Shown here: in pieces, positions 1-7,432 of the stretch
How positions within the stretch are numbered: position 1 is the stretch's first letter
Layout of the letters: each line of letters starts with the position of its first letter
Source: a virus
Direction: 5' to 3' (one strand)
DNA length: 35,832 nt
Virus record (IMG/VR): IMGVR_UViG_3300046542_000320
Span: 1-35,832 of that record
Program-made: the position numbers and the translations under genes
The notes under the pieces: generated by a model
What the model was told of the DNA's origin: nothing
What the model saw: the letters and a program-made list of their open reading frames with translations, nothing else
Database searches by the model: none

Positions 1-7
1 TCAGGGG

Positions 8-35
8 TTTACAGAACCTTCCCAATCGCTATAAT
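8..35 (+). promoter_or_regulatory. Promoter of tRNA-Thr
   Basis: A TTTACA -35 box (8-13) and a TATAAT -10 box (30-35) are 16 bases apart. A GC-rich discriminator follows, and the tRNA starts at 50. A GC-rich discriminator is typical of stable-RNA promoters under stringent control. This is host DNA and is left intact by the integration. Confidence 0.75.
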
Positions 36-49
36 CGTCGCCCTGACAT

Positions 50-127
<78 letters not shown>

Positions 128-132
128 TAAAT

Positions 133-166
133 CAAGGGCTTGCAGCGATGCAGGCCCTTGTTTTTT
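133..166 (+). terminator. Phage-borne terminator behind tRNA-Thr
   Basis: A 12-pair stem (133-144 with 149-160, one T.G pair) closed by the tetraloop GCGA is followed directly by six T. It lies just inside the prophage, so it stands in for the host terminator that was displaced to 34888. It stops tRNA transcription from running into the prophage. Confidence 0.9.
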
Positions 167-172
167 GTCCCG

Positions 173-195
173 CACGTAACAAGTGACGTAACAAG
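173..195 (+). promoter_or_regulatory. Tandem integrase arm-type sites (left)
   Basis: CACGTAACAAG (173-183) and GACGTAACAAG (185-195) form a 12-base-period direct repeat next to attL. The same 11-mer, with 0-2 changes, recurs at 33260, 34731 and 34783 beside the integrase and attR. Location at both prophage ends and repetition in one orientation are what arm-type integrase sites look like. Function is inferred. Confidence 0.6.
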
Positions 196-743
196 CGCCC
201 CCGTCGCAGCCAGAAGGCACACAACGGGCATGCCCAAAGCTCAGTAGCGGAGGGGTGAGAAGTAGAAGTGTCGCGGTGTGATAGGCCGAACTTTTAGAGC
301 CTGTGCGGTGTGTACGCGTATTACGAAACGCCCCTTATGCGAAGCGAAGAAAAATTAGGGTTGACCCCTCAAAAGCCTGTCAGTTTTGTCAGATTACTAT
401 TCTAACTACTGTCTAACCCTTCTAAATCAAGCCTCTTAGCCGTTTTGGTTAGTGTCAGAAAGGTGTCAGTGAGCTGTCAAAACCTGACAAAACAGCAGTG
501 TCAGATTTACTATTCTCAAGTCACTGATTTATAAGGGTTTTTTATTTCAGATGGCAGAACTGCCACCAACATCCATCCCCGGTGTCAGATCTGAAACCCA
601 GTAAATACGGGGCCTCCAGAGCATTCACTGACAGATATCCATGGTCTGACAGGGATTTGGGGGTCAGGTTAAAAAAACCTTAATGGGGCATCCCGTAGCT
701 ATCCTTCAAAATGCCCCGGCGCGCACTGATCGAGGAAATAAGC
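196..743. other. Gene-free leader with TGTCAG repeat cluster
   Basis: No convincing gene lies here. Between 378 and 651 the hexamer TGTCAG occurs six times on the plus strand (378, 387, 453, 464, 499, 583) and three times as CTGACA (484, 628, 646), with a near copy at 475. GTTTTGTCAG (383-392) and CTGACAAAAC (484-493) are exact inverted copies. CAGATTACTATTCT (near 390) and CAGATTTACTATTCT (near 502) are near repeats. A perfect palindrome TGGCAG-AA-CTGCCA lies at 552-565. Such an iteron-like array suits a replication origin or a binding array for a regulator; which one cannot be told from sequence. Confidence 0.6.
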
Positions 744-1103
744 ATGCGTAAGACAGCATCCCGAGCAGCAGTACCCATCATCGAAATCATCAAGAACGGC
801 GCGGCTTGGGAGGTGCATTGGGATTACCAGGAAGCCCCCGAAAGTTCGATCCTGTTCCAGCGCGGTGAATACCTACGGGGTTACATCGACGGCACCATGG
901 ATGACCTGGGCATTCATCCCGACAATGTGCTGTGTGCCAGCGGACAGACCGGGACCGTAAAGAAGCTGAAGGAAGACCAGGCTGTGAAGTTGGGCGATGC
1001 TCTGAACCGTGTGCTGGTCCCGATCGTGACCAAAGAATTCACGCGACTGCAGAACATGAACAACCTGCCTCACCTTAGGATGGTTGACGCTGAGGAGGCG
1101 TGA
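744..1103 (+). CDS. Orphan phage protein, 119 aa
   Basis: I do not recognise this family. The start at 744 (MRKTASRAAV) is chosen over the in-frame ATG at 711 because GAGGAA lies about seven bases upstream. The protein is soluble, mixed alpha/beta by eye, with no membrane segment, signal peptide or cysteine cluster; a central segment has aromatic and acidic residues (WEVHWDYQEAPES) and the C-terminal third is helical. It is the first gene inside attL and sits directly behind the TGTCAG array, so it could bind or be controlled by that array. Codon use looks like the rest of the prophage. It is followed by a palindrome at 1122-1164. Confidence 0.65.
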   Translation: MRKTASRAAVPIIEIIKNGAAWEVHWDYQEAPESSILFQRGEYLRGYIDGTMDDLGIHPDNVLCASGQTGTVKKLKEDQAVKLGDALNRVLVPIVTKEFTRLQNMNNLPHLRMVDAEEA

Positions 1104-1121
1104 AATCCTCTGAAACGCCGT

Positions 1122-1164
1122 AATTCTCCTACAACCCTTGCCACATATGGGCTATAGGAGAATT
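1122..1164. repeat. Inverted repeat after the 744 gene
   Basis: AATTCTCCTA (1122-1131) and TAGGAGAATT (1155-1164) are perfect 10-base inverted copies around a 23-base loop, with a possible inner CCC/GGG pairing. No T-run follows, so it is either a weak terminator of the gene ending at 1103 or a protein-binding site. Confidence 0.55.
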
Positions 1165-1584
1165 GGCACTTCTCCCTGCATGCAGGTAATTGCCCGCCAA
1201 AAAGATCATGCGCGTTTTGGAAAACACACCAAAACCCACGTTTTCCAGTTTTTTTCCCAATGATTCCTGGGCTTCCAGCTACACACATCCGCGCCGGCCA
1301 TGTAGCGCGGGTGTGCAACCGCGCTTCATTTCCTTTCAAAACTTTGCACTCTGTGCAATTGCCAATCGCCTGCAGAGCCCCACGGCCCGCCTGGGCTGAA
1401 GGTTCGTTTGCACTACATCGGGATTTGCACAAAAAACGGACGCAAAGCCCGTCGGCGGGAGGGGGATAAGTGCTTTTTTGAAGGTTTTTTTCTTGGCGTG
1501 ACGATTTTCGTCGGGGGCTAGCCCTCATCGGTCGTGCATGGTTTTCATCGGACGGCCATAGCCAACTCACACCACTGCGATATA
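1165..1584. other. Gene-free region with TTGCAC half-sites
   Basis: The reading frames here look unnatural (very Ser/Arg/Pro-rich, no ribosome site), so I see no gene. The 5-base core of TTGCAC/GTGCAA repeats at 1313, 1344, 1353, 1408 and 1425. Two of these form the 15-base palindrome TTGCACtctGTGCAA (1344-1358). Two others are the 7-mer TTTGCAC at 1407 and 1424. A CCCG-TCGG-CGGG hairpin near 1449 followed by two T-runs (about 1475 and 1486) could end a transcript. The half-sites may bind a regulator of the SOS cassette that follows. Confidence 0.4.
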
Positions 1585-1600
1585 CTGTTTATACATACAG
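1585..1600 (+). promoter_or_regulatory. LexA (SOS) box
   Basis: CTGTTTATACATACAG matches the consensus CTGT-N8-ACAG exactly, with an AT-rich core. A TATACT hexamer at 1581-1586 overlaps its left edge and could be a -10 box, so LexA bound here would block the promoter of the gene starting 32 bases downstream. No other such box was found in the window. Confidence 0.85.
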
Positions 1601-1631
1601 TTATTTTTGAGTGTGACTGGGGTGTTTTGTG

Positions 1632-1883
1632 ATGATCGAGAAAAACGGTGAGGCGCCGCACGCAAAGACGACAGCGCTTGCGCAATGGAACGTTCTTCTG
1701 CAGGACGAGATCGCGCTGCTTACTGCGCCTGGGATCCGCCACAAGGAGCTCTTAAGACAGGCCCACGCGTTGCATCGAAATGGAATCATCGATAGCGACG
1801 ATCTCAGCGACCTTTTAGAGCAGGCAGATGGAGCATTGGCCTACGCCGTGGAAGCACTGATTGACCGCCAGAGTGGCGAATAG
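1632..1883 (+). CDS. SOS-controlled small protein, candidate antirepressor
   Basis: This 83-residue (84 if the GTG at 1629 is used), acidic, helical protein has no membrane segment or signal and directly follows a perfect LexA box. GGGGTG lies about ten bases before the start. I do not recognise a named domain. The sequence shows two helical stretches with a charged middle (IIDSDDLSDLLEQADGAL). The phage repressor lacks the self-cleaving domain through which phages such as lambda sense DNA damage, so a LexA-controlled phage gene is the natural trigger for induction, as Tum is in phage 186. An alternative is an SOS-induced cell-cycle or lysis helper. Role is inferred; the gene itself is well supported. 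Confidence 0.75.
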   Translation: MIEKNGEAPHAKTTALAQWNVLLQDEIALLTAPGIRHKELLRQAHALHRNGIIDSDDLSDLLEQADGALAYAVEALIDRQSGE

Positions 1884-1896
1884 GACGGGGTAGATC

Positions 1897-2193
1897 ATGC
1901 ATATGCTCGTAACCCCTATGCGGCGACAAGGCGTGGCCTTGACACCACAAGAGCGGCGCCGCTATCCAGCAATCAAGGGGAATGTGATGGTGAACTCTGA
2001 AAATAATGTTGAGCTCGGCCGCAGCGCGAACGTCGCTCGCGTCGCAGTGGGGTTACCCAATGACCCTGACCCTTTACCTCGGCTGCTAGATGCAACATTG
2101 GCCGGAATGGCCATTACTGGGTTTGTGCTGAGCGGCATCGAATACATCGACGGCTGTGCTTATGCGCAGTCTTGGTGGTGCCGCCTGGAGTAG
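1897..2193 (+). CDS. Second gene of the SOS cassette, 98 aa
   Basis: This begins 13 bases after the preceding stop, behind the strong ribosome site GGACGGGG, so it is almost certainly cotranscribed from the LexA-controlled promoter. The ATG at 1897 gives better spacing (about 5) than the one at 1903. The N-terminal third is basic (MRRQGVALTPQERRRYP) and the C-terminal part is hydrophobic with aromatic residues (ATLAGMAITGFVLSGIEYI and YAQSWWCRLE); the hydrophobic stretch is short for a membrane span. Family unknown. It may act together with the upstream protein. Confidence 0.65.
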   Translation: MHMLVTPMRRQGVALTPQERRRYPAIKGNVMVNSENNVELGRSANVARVAVGLPNDPDPLPRLLDATLAGMAITGFVLSGIEYIDGCAYAQSWWCRLE

Positions 2194-2367
2194 GCGTCTC
2201 CATCAAACTCAAGGTTTTTTGTTCCGTTAGGTTTTTTCGGTCCAACCGTTGACGGAAGCCTCGATCATCACTCACCTTGGCGGAGAACCGTCGCTGCTAG
2301 CGAGGGTTTGCTTTGCCAGCAGCACATTAAATTTGGAATGAACCAATCAGGTAAGAGAGGGAAATCT

Positions 2368-3042
2368 ATGGGCGAAATCAATGAGCTGTTTCGGTATTCT
2401 AGCCAAAAACACAACGATAACTTATTGAATCACGGCAATCTGCGTGTTGGCACGCTCTACGACTTCAGGAAGAGCGAACACAAGCGGGGGATCGCAGACC
2501 CCACCGAAGGAACGAAAACTGTCAGCCACGCAATCACGGAGTGGCATCAGAACGCTGAAATCCCCGGATCACCAAGTATCGACCAACAAGCTGTAGATTT
2601 ATCTCGCTTATTTGGCTCAGGCTCAGGAAACAGCATAAAGGGAATCACACTGGTTACCCCATTTGAAGATAGTGATTGCTTTATACATTGCACATCTCTG
2701 AAGTTTGGACGAGATGTCCTGGAAGAATTCGAAGATGCTGAGACCTGCGTAAAAATTTCCCGACCCTGGGTTTTTTACGAAACACTGACAAAGCTAATCA
2801 ATGCAGAAGCAATGGAAGTCGACCCGCCATTATTTGGAATAGTCAAATATCAATCACGAAGTGAAAAGTTTGACCCTAATCACTCCTACCAGTCAGCAAC
2901 CTTGATTAAAGAAGAGATTTTCGCACCGCAATTTGAGTTCAGGGCTATCTGGTATCCCCGCGACAAAAGAATTATGCGAGTGGAACCATACATAGTCACA
3001 AATGAAGCGCTCAAAGAGTTTTGCACCGAAGCTCAGCTGTAG
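2368..3042 (+). CDS. AT-rich cargo (moron) protein, 224 aa
   Basis: This start (MGEINELFRYSS) is chosen because GAGAGGG lies eight bases upstream; longer starts at 2308 and 2338 lack this. Base composition and codon use are visibly more AT-rich than the flanking phage genes, which points to recent acquisition. The protein is soluble, without signal or membrane segment. The order of motifs, LFRYSS near the N-terminus, GNLRVGTLYDFR around residue 25-35 and an FEFRAIW segment near the C-terminus, loosely recalls DUF2971-type proteins; this is a weak resemblance. It is a single gene set between the SOS cassette and the late terminator, the sort of slot where P2-type phages carry exclusion genes such as tin and old. 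Candidate defence gene, function unknown. Confidence 0.8.
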   Translation: MGEINELFRYSSQKHNDNLLNHGNLRVGTLYDFRKSEHKRGIADPTEGTKTVSHAITEWHQNAEIPGSPSIDQQAVDLSRLFGSGSGNSIKGITLVTPFEDSDCFIHCTSLKFGRDVLEEFEDAETCVKISRPWVFYETLTKLINAEAMEVDPPLFGIVKYQSRSEKFDPNHSYQSATLIKEEIFAPQFEFRAIWYPRDKRIMRVEPYIVTNEALKEFCTEAQL

Positions 3043-3055
3043 CACAACAAAATAA

Positions 3056-3079
3056 AACATGGCCCAAAAGGGCCATGTT
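3056..3079. terminator. Bidirectional terminator between cargo gene and late operon
   Basis: A perfect 10-pair stem, AACATGGCCC (3056-3065) with GGGCCATGTT (3070-3079), has an AAAA loop. On the minus strand it is followed by a T-rich tail (TTTATTTTG), so it ends the whole leftward late operon. It also lies 13 bases after the plus-strand stop at 3042 and can stop that transcript less strongly. Confidence 0.88.
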
Positions 3080-3087
3080 CTCAAATG

Positions 3088-3855
3088 CTAAACCGCTACC
3101 CCCAATCGACTCATTCTCTTTCGCATACTCGCCACGACCTGAGAGAGCTCAAGGTCCGACAGGAAGGCCGAGTAAATAGCCACAGCGGAAATATCGACCT
3201 CAGCGCCAAAACTAGTGGTCGCACTACCGATGCGATGCTTGGCATCGGAAAGAATACGCGACGTGGCCAGAGTCCCGTCCCGGCGAATCCCTCGAGTAAT
3301 GTTTTGAACGATGTTCACGCCGGACGCCGCGACACGGATCACCCGAATGCCCCAGTCAGTTGGCACGTCCGCCGCCAGGTCCAGGGCGCCAATATCAGCG
3401 TTGGTGCCAGCTGTGTTCAGCCGGCCGCCTGTGGAGGTGAGAGTGGTTGGGTTCCGATGATACAAAGACGTGCCCAGCGCCACGCCCGTGTAGCCGGCAG
3501 GAATCGACGCACCGTAGCGGTTGCCCACGTAATAAGGGGTATTGGCGTCACCGCCTGCCGATGCACCCTCGGGAATAGGCGCCGCGGCTTTGCCTATTAC
3601 GATGATGGTCTGGTCAGCCGTTTCACTGACCTGCGTCTGCAGGAAGTTGGTCATCCCCTTGAATCGACCGTGAGTCGTGAAGGCCTGCGGAGCGCCCGTG
3701 ATGATGGCGTCCCCTTTCCCAACAGCGCGGTTAAAACTGAATCGAGTCGGGTCAGTATCGAATGTAAACCATGCTTCCAGACCCCGTGAGACCGGTGGGC
3801 GGACCTTGGCATTCCATGGAGCGGTCACACCTGGTGCAGTAATTGTTGAACCCAT
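3088..3855 (-). CDS. Lectin-like tail tip/appendage protein, 255 aa
   Basis: This is the last gene of the leftward late operon, 16 bases after the SGNH tail protein. The N-terminal PPVSRGLEAWFTFD and C-terminal AVAIYSAFLSDLELSQV segments match the pattern of concanavalin-like (LamG-type) jelly-roll domains, where a 'glav.w.f' opening and an 'iyn..Ls..Ei' end are typical. No signal or membrane segment is present. The distal position beside a carbohydrate-active tail protein suggests it binds cell-surface sugar. It is the kind of gene that varies between related phages. Domain call is from motif shape only. Confidence 0.7.
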   Translation of the reverse strand: MGSTITAPGVTAPWNAKVRPPVSRGLEAWFTFDTDPTRFSFNRAVGKGDAIITGAPQAFTTHGRFKGMTNFLQTQVSETADQTIIVIGKAAAPIPEGASAGGDANTPYYVGNRYGASIPAGYTGVALGTSLYHRNPTTLTSTGGRLNTAGTNADIGALDLAADVPTDWGIRVIRVAASGVNIVQNITRGIRRDGTLATSRILSDAKHRIGSATTSFGAEVDISAVAIYSAFLSDLELSQVVASMRKRMSRLGVAV

Positions 3856-3871
3856 ATTATTTTTCCTACGT

Positions 3872-5854
3872 TCAAATTATGTTTAAGAGTGAACCGGCAA
3901 CAAATGGAGCGAGTGTTTTGTAATATCCTCGCCGAGTCGAATCATAAATATGAATCGGATCGTCCCAATTACCCTCTCTGAACCCATCAGCCCCGATCGG
4001 CCTCGACACCGTTACAAAATAACCGCTATCAGTTGCGGTCATAGCCCACAGCGGCGCTATGCAAAGTTTGGCGTCGTTGTATTCCGTTCTTGCTGCTTGG
4101 ATTGCTCGAATCAATGGAACATAGTGACTCGTCCAAAGAGCATTGCGCTCGGATGTCGTCGCCGTACCTGGAAGAGTTCGAATAATCTTTGCATTAGGCC
4201 ATGCGGCCTTGATCTGACGATAGATAATCAGATCATTATCATAAACATGATTATATATGCTCTCGGCGGTTCGGTCTCGCGTATCGTTCGTTCCCAGCGC
4301 TTGAATCACAACATCCGGCGTCGGAAGATTGAAACGAGACTGGTAAAACGCGCAGTCGAAGATATATCCATTCCGGACTAACGTAGGATCATCTGAAGGA
4401 ATCGCCAATCGCAAAAATGGGTTGTATCGAACTTTCTGTACTTTATCCAGCGCCTGATAAACAGCCTCTTGGCCAGGCTCGACAATGTAGGCACGATCAG
4501 TAATGGCGTAAGTGAAGTCACCAGTTTCCCAGCCCGATCGGCCTTCCGACACGGGACCATCGGCGTTCAGCTCCGTGGAAACAGAACTTTTCAGCGTCCC
4601 GATCCAATTTGGGTTAATGCCGAGTTCGGTAAGGTACTGGCCCAACAACAGTGGACCCGAGTAGTTCAGGATGCTGTCGCCTATCGCGAGGATGTTTTTC
4701 GCCACCGCTGGGCTTTGCACTGGCACGTTTTTCAGAGTCAGCGTCATCAACCGACGGCTATCGGGGTTGTTCAATGGACGCATATTGAGCGTTGCGGTTG
4801 CCCCCAGTCGTACCGCATCGACCGGCAGGACCGGGGCCGTATCACTGACCTCATTCACCACGCTCGATAGGCTGGTGACGACGTAAGGGGCCAGTTCCCG
4901 ACGCGGCAAGAGGCCTTGGGCGTAAATCTTGGCGGCGCCACCAGGTGAAGTCGCAATCAAGGGCTCGAACAGCAATCCCCTTTCGAACGGATCAGCTTGC
5001 TCAAGGGACGACGCGCCGGCCGGCACAGAGAGATCAGCAACCAAACAGTTCTCTTCATCGACCAGGGCGATCCCTGGGTAGGAGCTCGGTTTGATTTCGA
5101 GCCCACCTAACAGAATGCGATCCTTGTCGGAGTGCAGGATGACGGCCCCGTCGTCGTCATAGATTCCGCTGGAATCGTCATTCTGGTGAATTTCCAAGCC
5201 GAGAATGGATAGCCCTTTGGTGGAGATGTCTCCCAGCACTCCCCCCTCTGCATCATTGAGGTTCAAGAACAACGAGTTGTTCTGGTCGCCACTGATCAAA
5301 CTGCTCACGGCGTCAATTGCCAGCGCCGATGGATAACGCCGCTGCTCGATCGCGACGCCGGCAACGTTACGGTAAAGGATCAAGTATTCCATGTTGGTGG
5401 GACTGAGCACTTGAAACAGCTTGCCGTCGGCGGTCTCTAGCATCCCTTCCTCAATCGAGCCATAGGCGCCCGACTTGAGCAAAGCCAGATCGCCCGCTAC
5501 TTCTGCCCTTTCGGCCGCCTGTTGGGCCGCCAGGACGTTTTCCGTTACGTCGTTAAATTGCAAATGGATGCGGTAGTCACGGCTCCCCTTAACCACGCGC
5601 AAATCATAGAGACCGTTAGGTGCAGCAAACTGGATCAATCCATGTTCGTCCGCGGCCATGGGATTCAGCATTGCCACGCCATTGGCCTTTTGCAGACCGC
5701 TGGCCTGGCTTTCGGTGCCACGCTGATACAGGTAACAGGTCGCGCCGCCGAGTGCGTTGCCCTGGTCATCCAAGGCGAAGTAATTCTTGAGTTCCAAATT
5801 AGGCTCCGGTGATGGGCTGAAGCTGCCCAGAAAGTTGTGTGCCGGTACCGGCAT
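3872..5854 (-). CDS. Tail protein with SGNH/GDSL hydrolase domain
   Basis: The 660-residue protein has an N-terminal tail-attachment part and a C-terminal SGNH esterase domain. Visible blocks are LAIGDSIL with nucleophile S394, a glycine in GRSGWETGD (about 438-446), GTND with N523, and DDPIH with D632 and H635, so the catalytic set is complete. In this family the reaction is removal of ester groups, often acetyl, from polysaccharides, so the likely job is trimming O-antigen or capsule during adsorption. Residues 20-110 resemble a beta-rich module seen in tail proteins (ALDDQGNALGGATCYLYQRG). The start at 5854 is the best natural-looking one but lacks a strong ribosome site; 5905 and 5923 are alternatives. 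It overlaps the spike gene by 56 bases. Confidence 0.85.
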   Translation of the reverse strand: MPVPAHNFLGSFSPSPEPNLELKNYFALDDQGNALGGATCYLYQRGTESQASGLQKANGVAMLNPMAADEHGLIQFAAPNGLYDLRVVKGSRDYRIHLQFNDVTENVLAAQQAAERAEVAGDLALLKSGAYGSIEEGMLETADGKLFQVLSPTNMEYLILYRNVAGVAIEQRRYPSALAIDAVSSLISGDQNNSLFLNLNDAEGGVLGDISTKGLSILGLEIHQNDDSSGIYDDDGAVILHSDKDRILLGGLEIKPSSYPGIALVDEENCLVADLSVPAGASSLEQADPFERGLLFEPLIATSPGGAAKIYAQGLLPRRELAPYVVTSLSSVVNEVSDTAPVLPVDAVRLGATATLNMRPLNNPDSRRLMTLTLKNVPVQSPAVAKNILAIGDSILNYSGPLLLGQYLTELGINPNWIGTLKSSVSTELNADGPVSEGRSGWETGDFTYAITDRAYIVEPGQEAVYQALDKVQKVRYNPFLRLAIPSDDPTLVRNGYIFDCAFYQSRFNLPTPDVVIQALGTNDTRDRTAESIYNHVYDNDLIIYRQIKAAWPNAKIIRTLPGTATTSERNALWTSHYVPLIRAIQAARTEYNDAKLCIAPLWAMTATDSGYFVTVSRPIGADGFREGNWDDPIHIYDSTRRGYYKTLAPFVAGSLLNII

Positions 5855-6749
5855 GACCGGCGAAGCTCGCCGCGTTGGTTGGGACAGGGCTCGATCCGTG
5901 CACATGGCTAGCGATATCGGCATTCATCTGGGTGACCACGTCGATCAGATCGCACAGCACCTGCAGCACGTTGACCGACTCAGATCCCAGCCAGGTCGTG
6001 GGCGCAATGCTGCGGCGGGCGCCTTCGATCCGCTCCTGCAGCTGGCCACCCACCGTCAGGTTCAGTTTTTGGCCCACCACCTGGTTGAGGTCTCGGCCGC
6101 TGGCCAGGTGCAGATCATCGAGAGCGGCCACGCTTGCGGCGCCGCCCGACAGCAGCTTGAGCGCGCCGATCGCCTCGAGCGTCTTGATGCCCCCGACCGA
6201 CTCGGTCGAATGGGCGTCCACCGCCACCGTGCTGCTCTGGTGGCGCTCGACGTTGGTCAGGCTCTCAACCTCGCGTTCGATCGACTTGTCCAGGATTCGG
6301 CCATCGGTCTGGCGCAGCCAGTTGCCGTCCGCATCGACACGCTGCTGGGCGGCGTCGCTGTGCTGCCACACCTGGTCCCCTTTCGGCACCTTGGGCAGGC
6401 TCAAGCCATGCGGCAGGATCGCCTGGATAAATGGCTTGCTCGGCAGGCCGTAGGCAAAGGACACGACCACGCGGGTGCCTTCTTCGGGGAAAGCGAAAAA
6501 CCCCATCTCGTCGCCGCCCATAGGTATTGGCAGCGGCACACCGGCCAACACTGGCAGTGCCGGATCCGGCTCGTCATCCTCACCCAGCAGCTCGAGGTCC
6601 ACCCCAAAGCGTGGACGAAAGTCGTCGCAGATCCCAGCGCCGGCCGGGGCGTCCGCCACACCGACGACCCGGGCAAAGCGCGGCAGGTGATAACCGCCGG
6701 TAAGTTCGGGGAATTGCCGCTCTACACTGCGGCGGATTGCGTCTTCCAT
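5799..6749 (-). CDS. V: Baseplate spike protein, gpV-like
   Basis: The 316-residue protein starts at MEDAIRRSVERQ; upstream residues in the open frame are Arg/Ala-rich and unnatural. Residues 20-120 (LPRFARVVGV to IPMGGDEMGFFAFPEEGTRV and FAYGLPSKPF) look like the OB-fold core shared by P2 gpV, T4 gp5 and VgrG spikes. A repetitive middle and a C-terminal segment with ASHVHGSSPVPTN, common at the end of such baseplate proteins, follow. It forms the puncturing tip under the hub. It overlaps the preceding hub gene by 28 bases, as tightly packed late genes do. Confidence 0.8.
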   Translation of the reverse strand: MEDAIRRSVERQFPELTGGYHLPRFARVVGVADAPAGAGICDDFRPRFGVDLELLGEDDEPDPALPVLAGVPLPIPMGGDEMGFFAFPEEGTRVVVSFAYGLPSKPFIQAILPHGLSLPKVPKGDQVWQHSDAAQQRVDADGNWLRQTDGRILDKSIEREVESLTNVERHQSSTVAVDAHSTESVGGIKTLEAIGALKLLSGGAASVAALDDLHLASGRDLNQVVGQKLNLTVGGQLQERIEGARRSIAPTTWLGSESVNVLQVLCDLIDVVTQMNADIASHVHGSSPVPTNAASFAGHAGTGTQLSGQLQPITGA

Positions 6750-7432
6750 CGGATCGCCATTTGGTTGCCGGTGAGCGTCACCTGGGTGATCCGCTCGCCT
6801 TGGTTGATGGATGCACCTGGTCGCAACCCGGGAAGGGCCGCAATCATCGCGCTCTGGTTGTTTTGGTAGCCGTCGAACAGCGCGACGGGCAGCGGCAGCG
6901 GCGATCGCGAGCCAAAGAAACTGTCGGCCCAACTGCCCACAAACACTTCGCCGTCGCCTTGCTGTTGCCACATGAAGTCAGGTATTCCGAACACGCGGGC
7001 CAAGCTGTCCATGGCCTGGTAGCCGGCGGCCAGGTTGTAAAAGAACGGCGCTTTTACCTTGGCGTACGCCTTGTCAGGAACTCGAAAGCTCAACCCGGTT
7101 TTCTGGTTGATATCCGCCAGCACGGTGCTCAGATCCGCATGGCGCAGGTTGATTGGCAACGGGTTGGCCAGGATCGCGGCCAGCTCGCGGCAGAACAGCA
7201 CCTGCTCAATCGCGTTGGACGAGGTGCACCGCTCCACGTAACCGATGAAGTGGCGCTGCAGCGGGCTGTCGTTGTAGCCAATATCCAGTGTCACCAGCCC
7301 CTTCACCGGCGCCGCTGCCTGAATGGTCAGCGTGGCGCGGCCGGGGGTGCGCAGTTCAAGGCGGACGTCATCGCTGACTAGGGGGTAAACGACACCGCCG
7401 ATGGTCAGTACCTTGTGCAATTTCATGCTCAT
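6722..7432 (-). CDS. D: Baseplate hub protein, gpD/gp27-like
   Basis: The 236-residue protein has beta-rich openings (GGVVYPLVSDDVRLELRTPG, then GLVTLDIGY and HFIGYVERC) followed by a region with HADLSTVLADINQKTGLSF. This is the layout of hub proteins of the P2 gpD/T4 gp27 class, which form the ring between tail tube and spike. It lies directly before the spike gene and overlaps the previous gene by four bases (ATGA). It is shorter than P2 gpD, so a diverged or minimal version is likely. Confidence 0.65.
   Translation of the reverse strand: MSMKLHKVLTIGGVVYPLVSDDVRLELRTPGRATLTIQAAAPVKGLVTLDIGYNDSPLQRHFIGYVERCTSSNAIEQVLFCRELAAILANPLPINLRHADLSTVLADINQKTGLSFRVPDKAYAKVKAPFFYNLAAGYQAMDSLARVFGIPDFMWQQQGDGEVFVGSWADSFFGSRSPLPLPVALFDGYQNNQSAMIAALPGLRPGASINQGERITQVTLTGNQMAIRWKTQSAAV

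Noticed and set aside
1070-1570. Minus-strand 166-residue reading frame
   Set aside because: The composition is unnatural (Arg, Ser, Cys, Pro), there is no ribosome site, and it covers repeats and operators.
5787-6869. Plus-strand 360-residue reading frame
   Set aside because: It is a shadow of the spike and SGNH genes on the other strand, whose products show clear family motifs; the peptide is rich in His, Gln and Arg.
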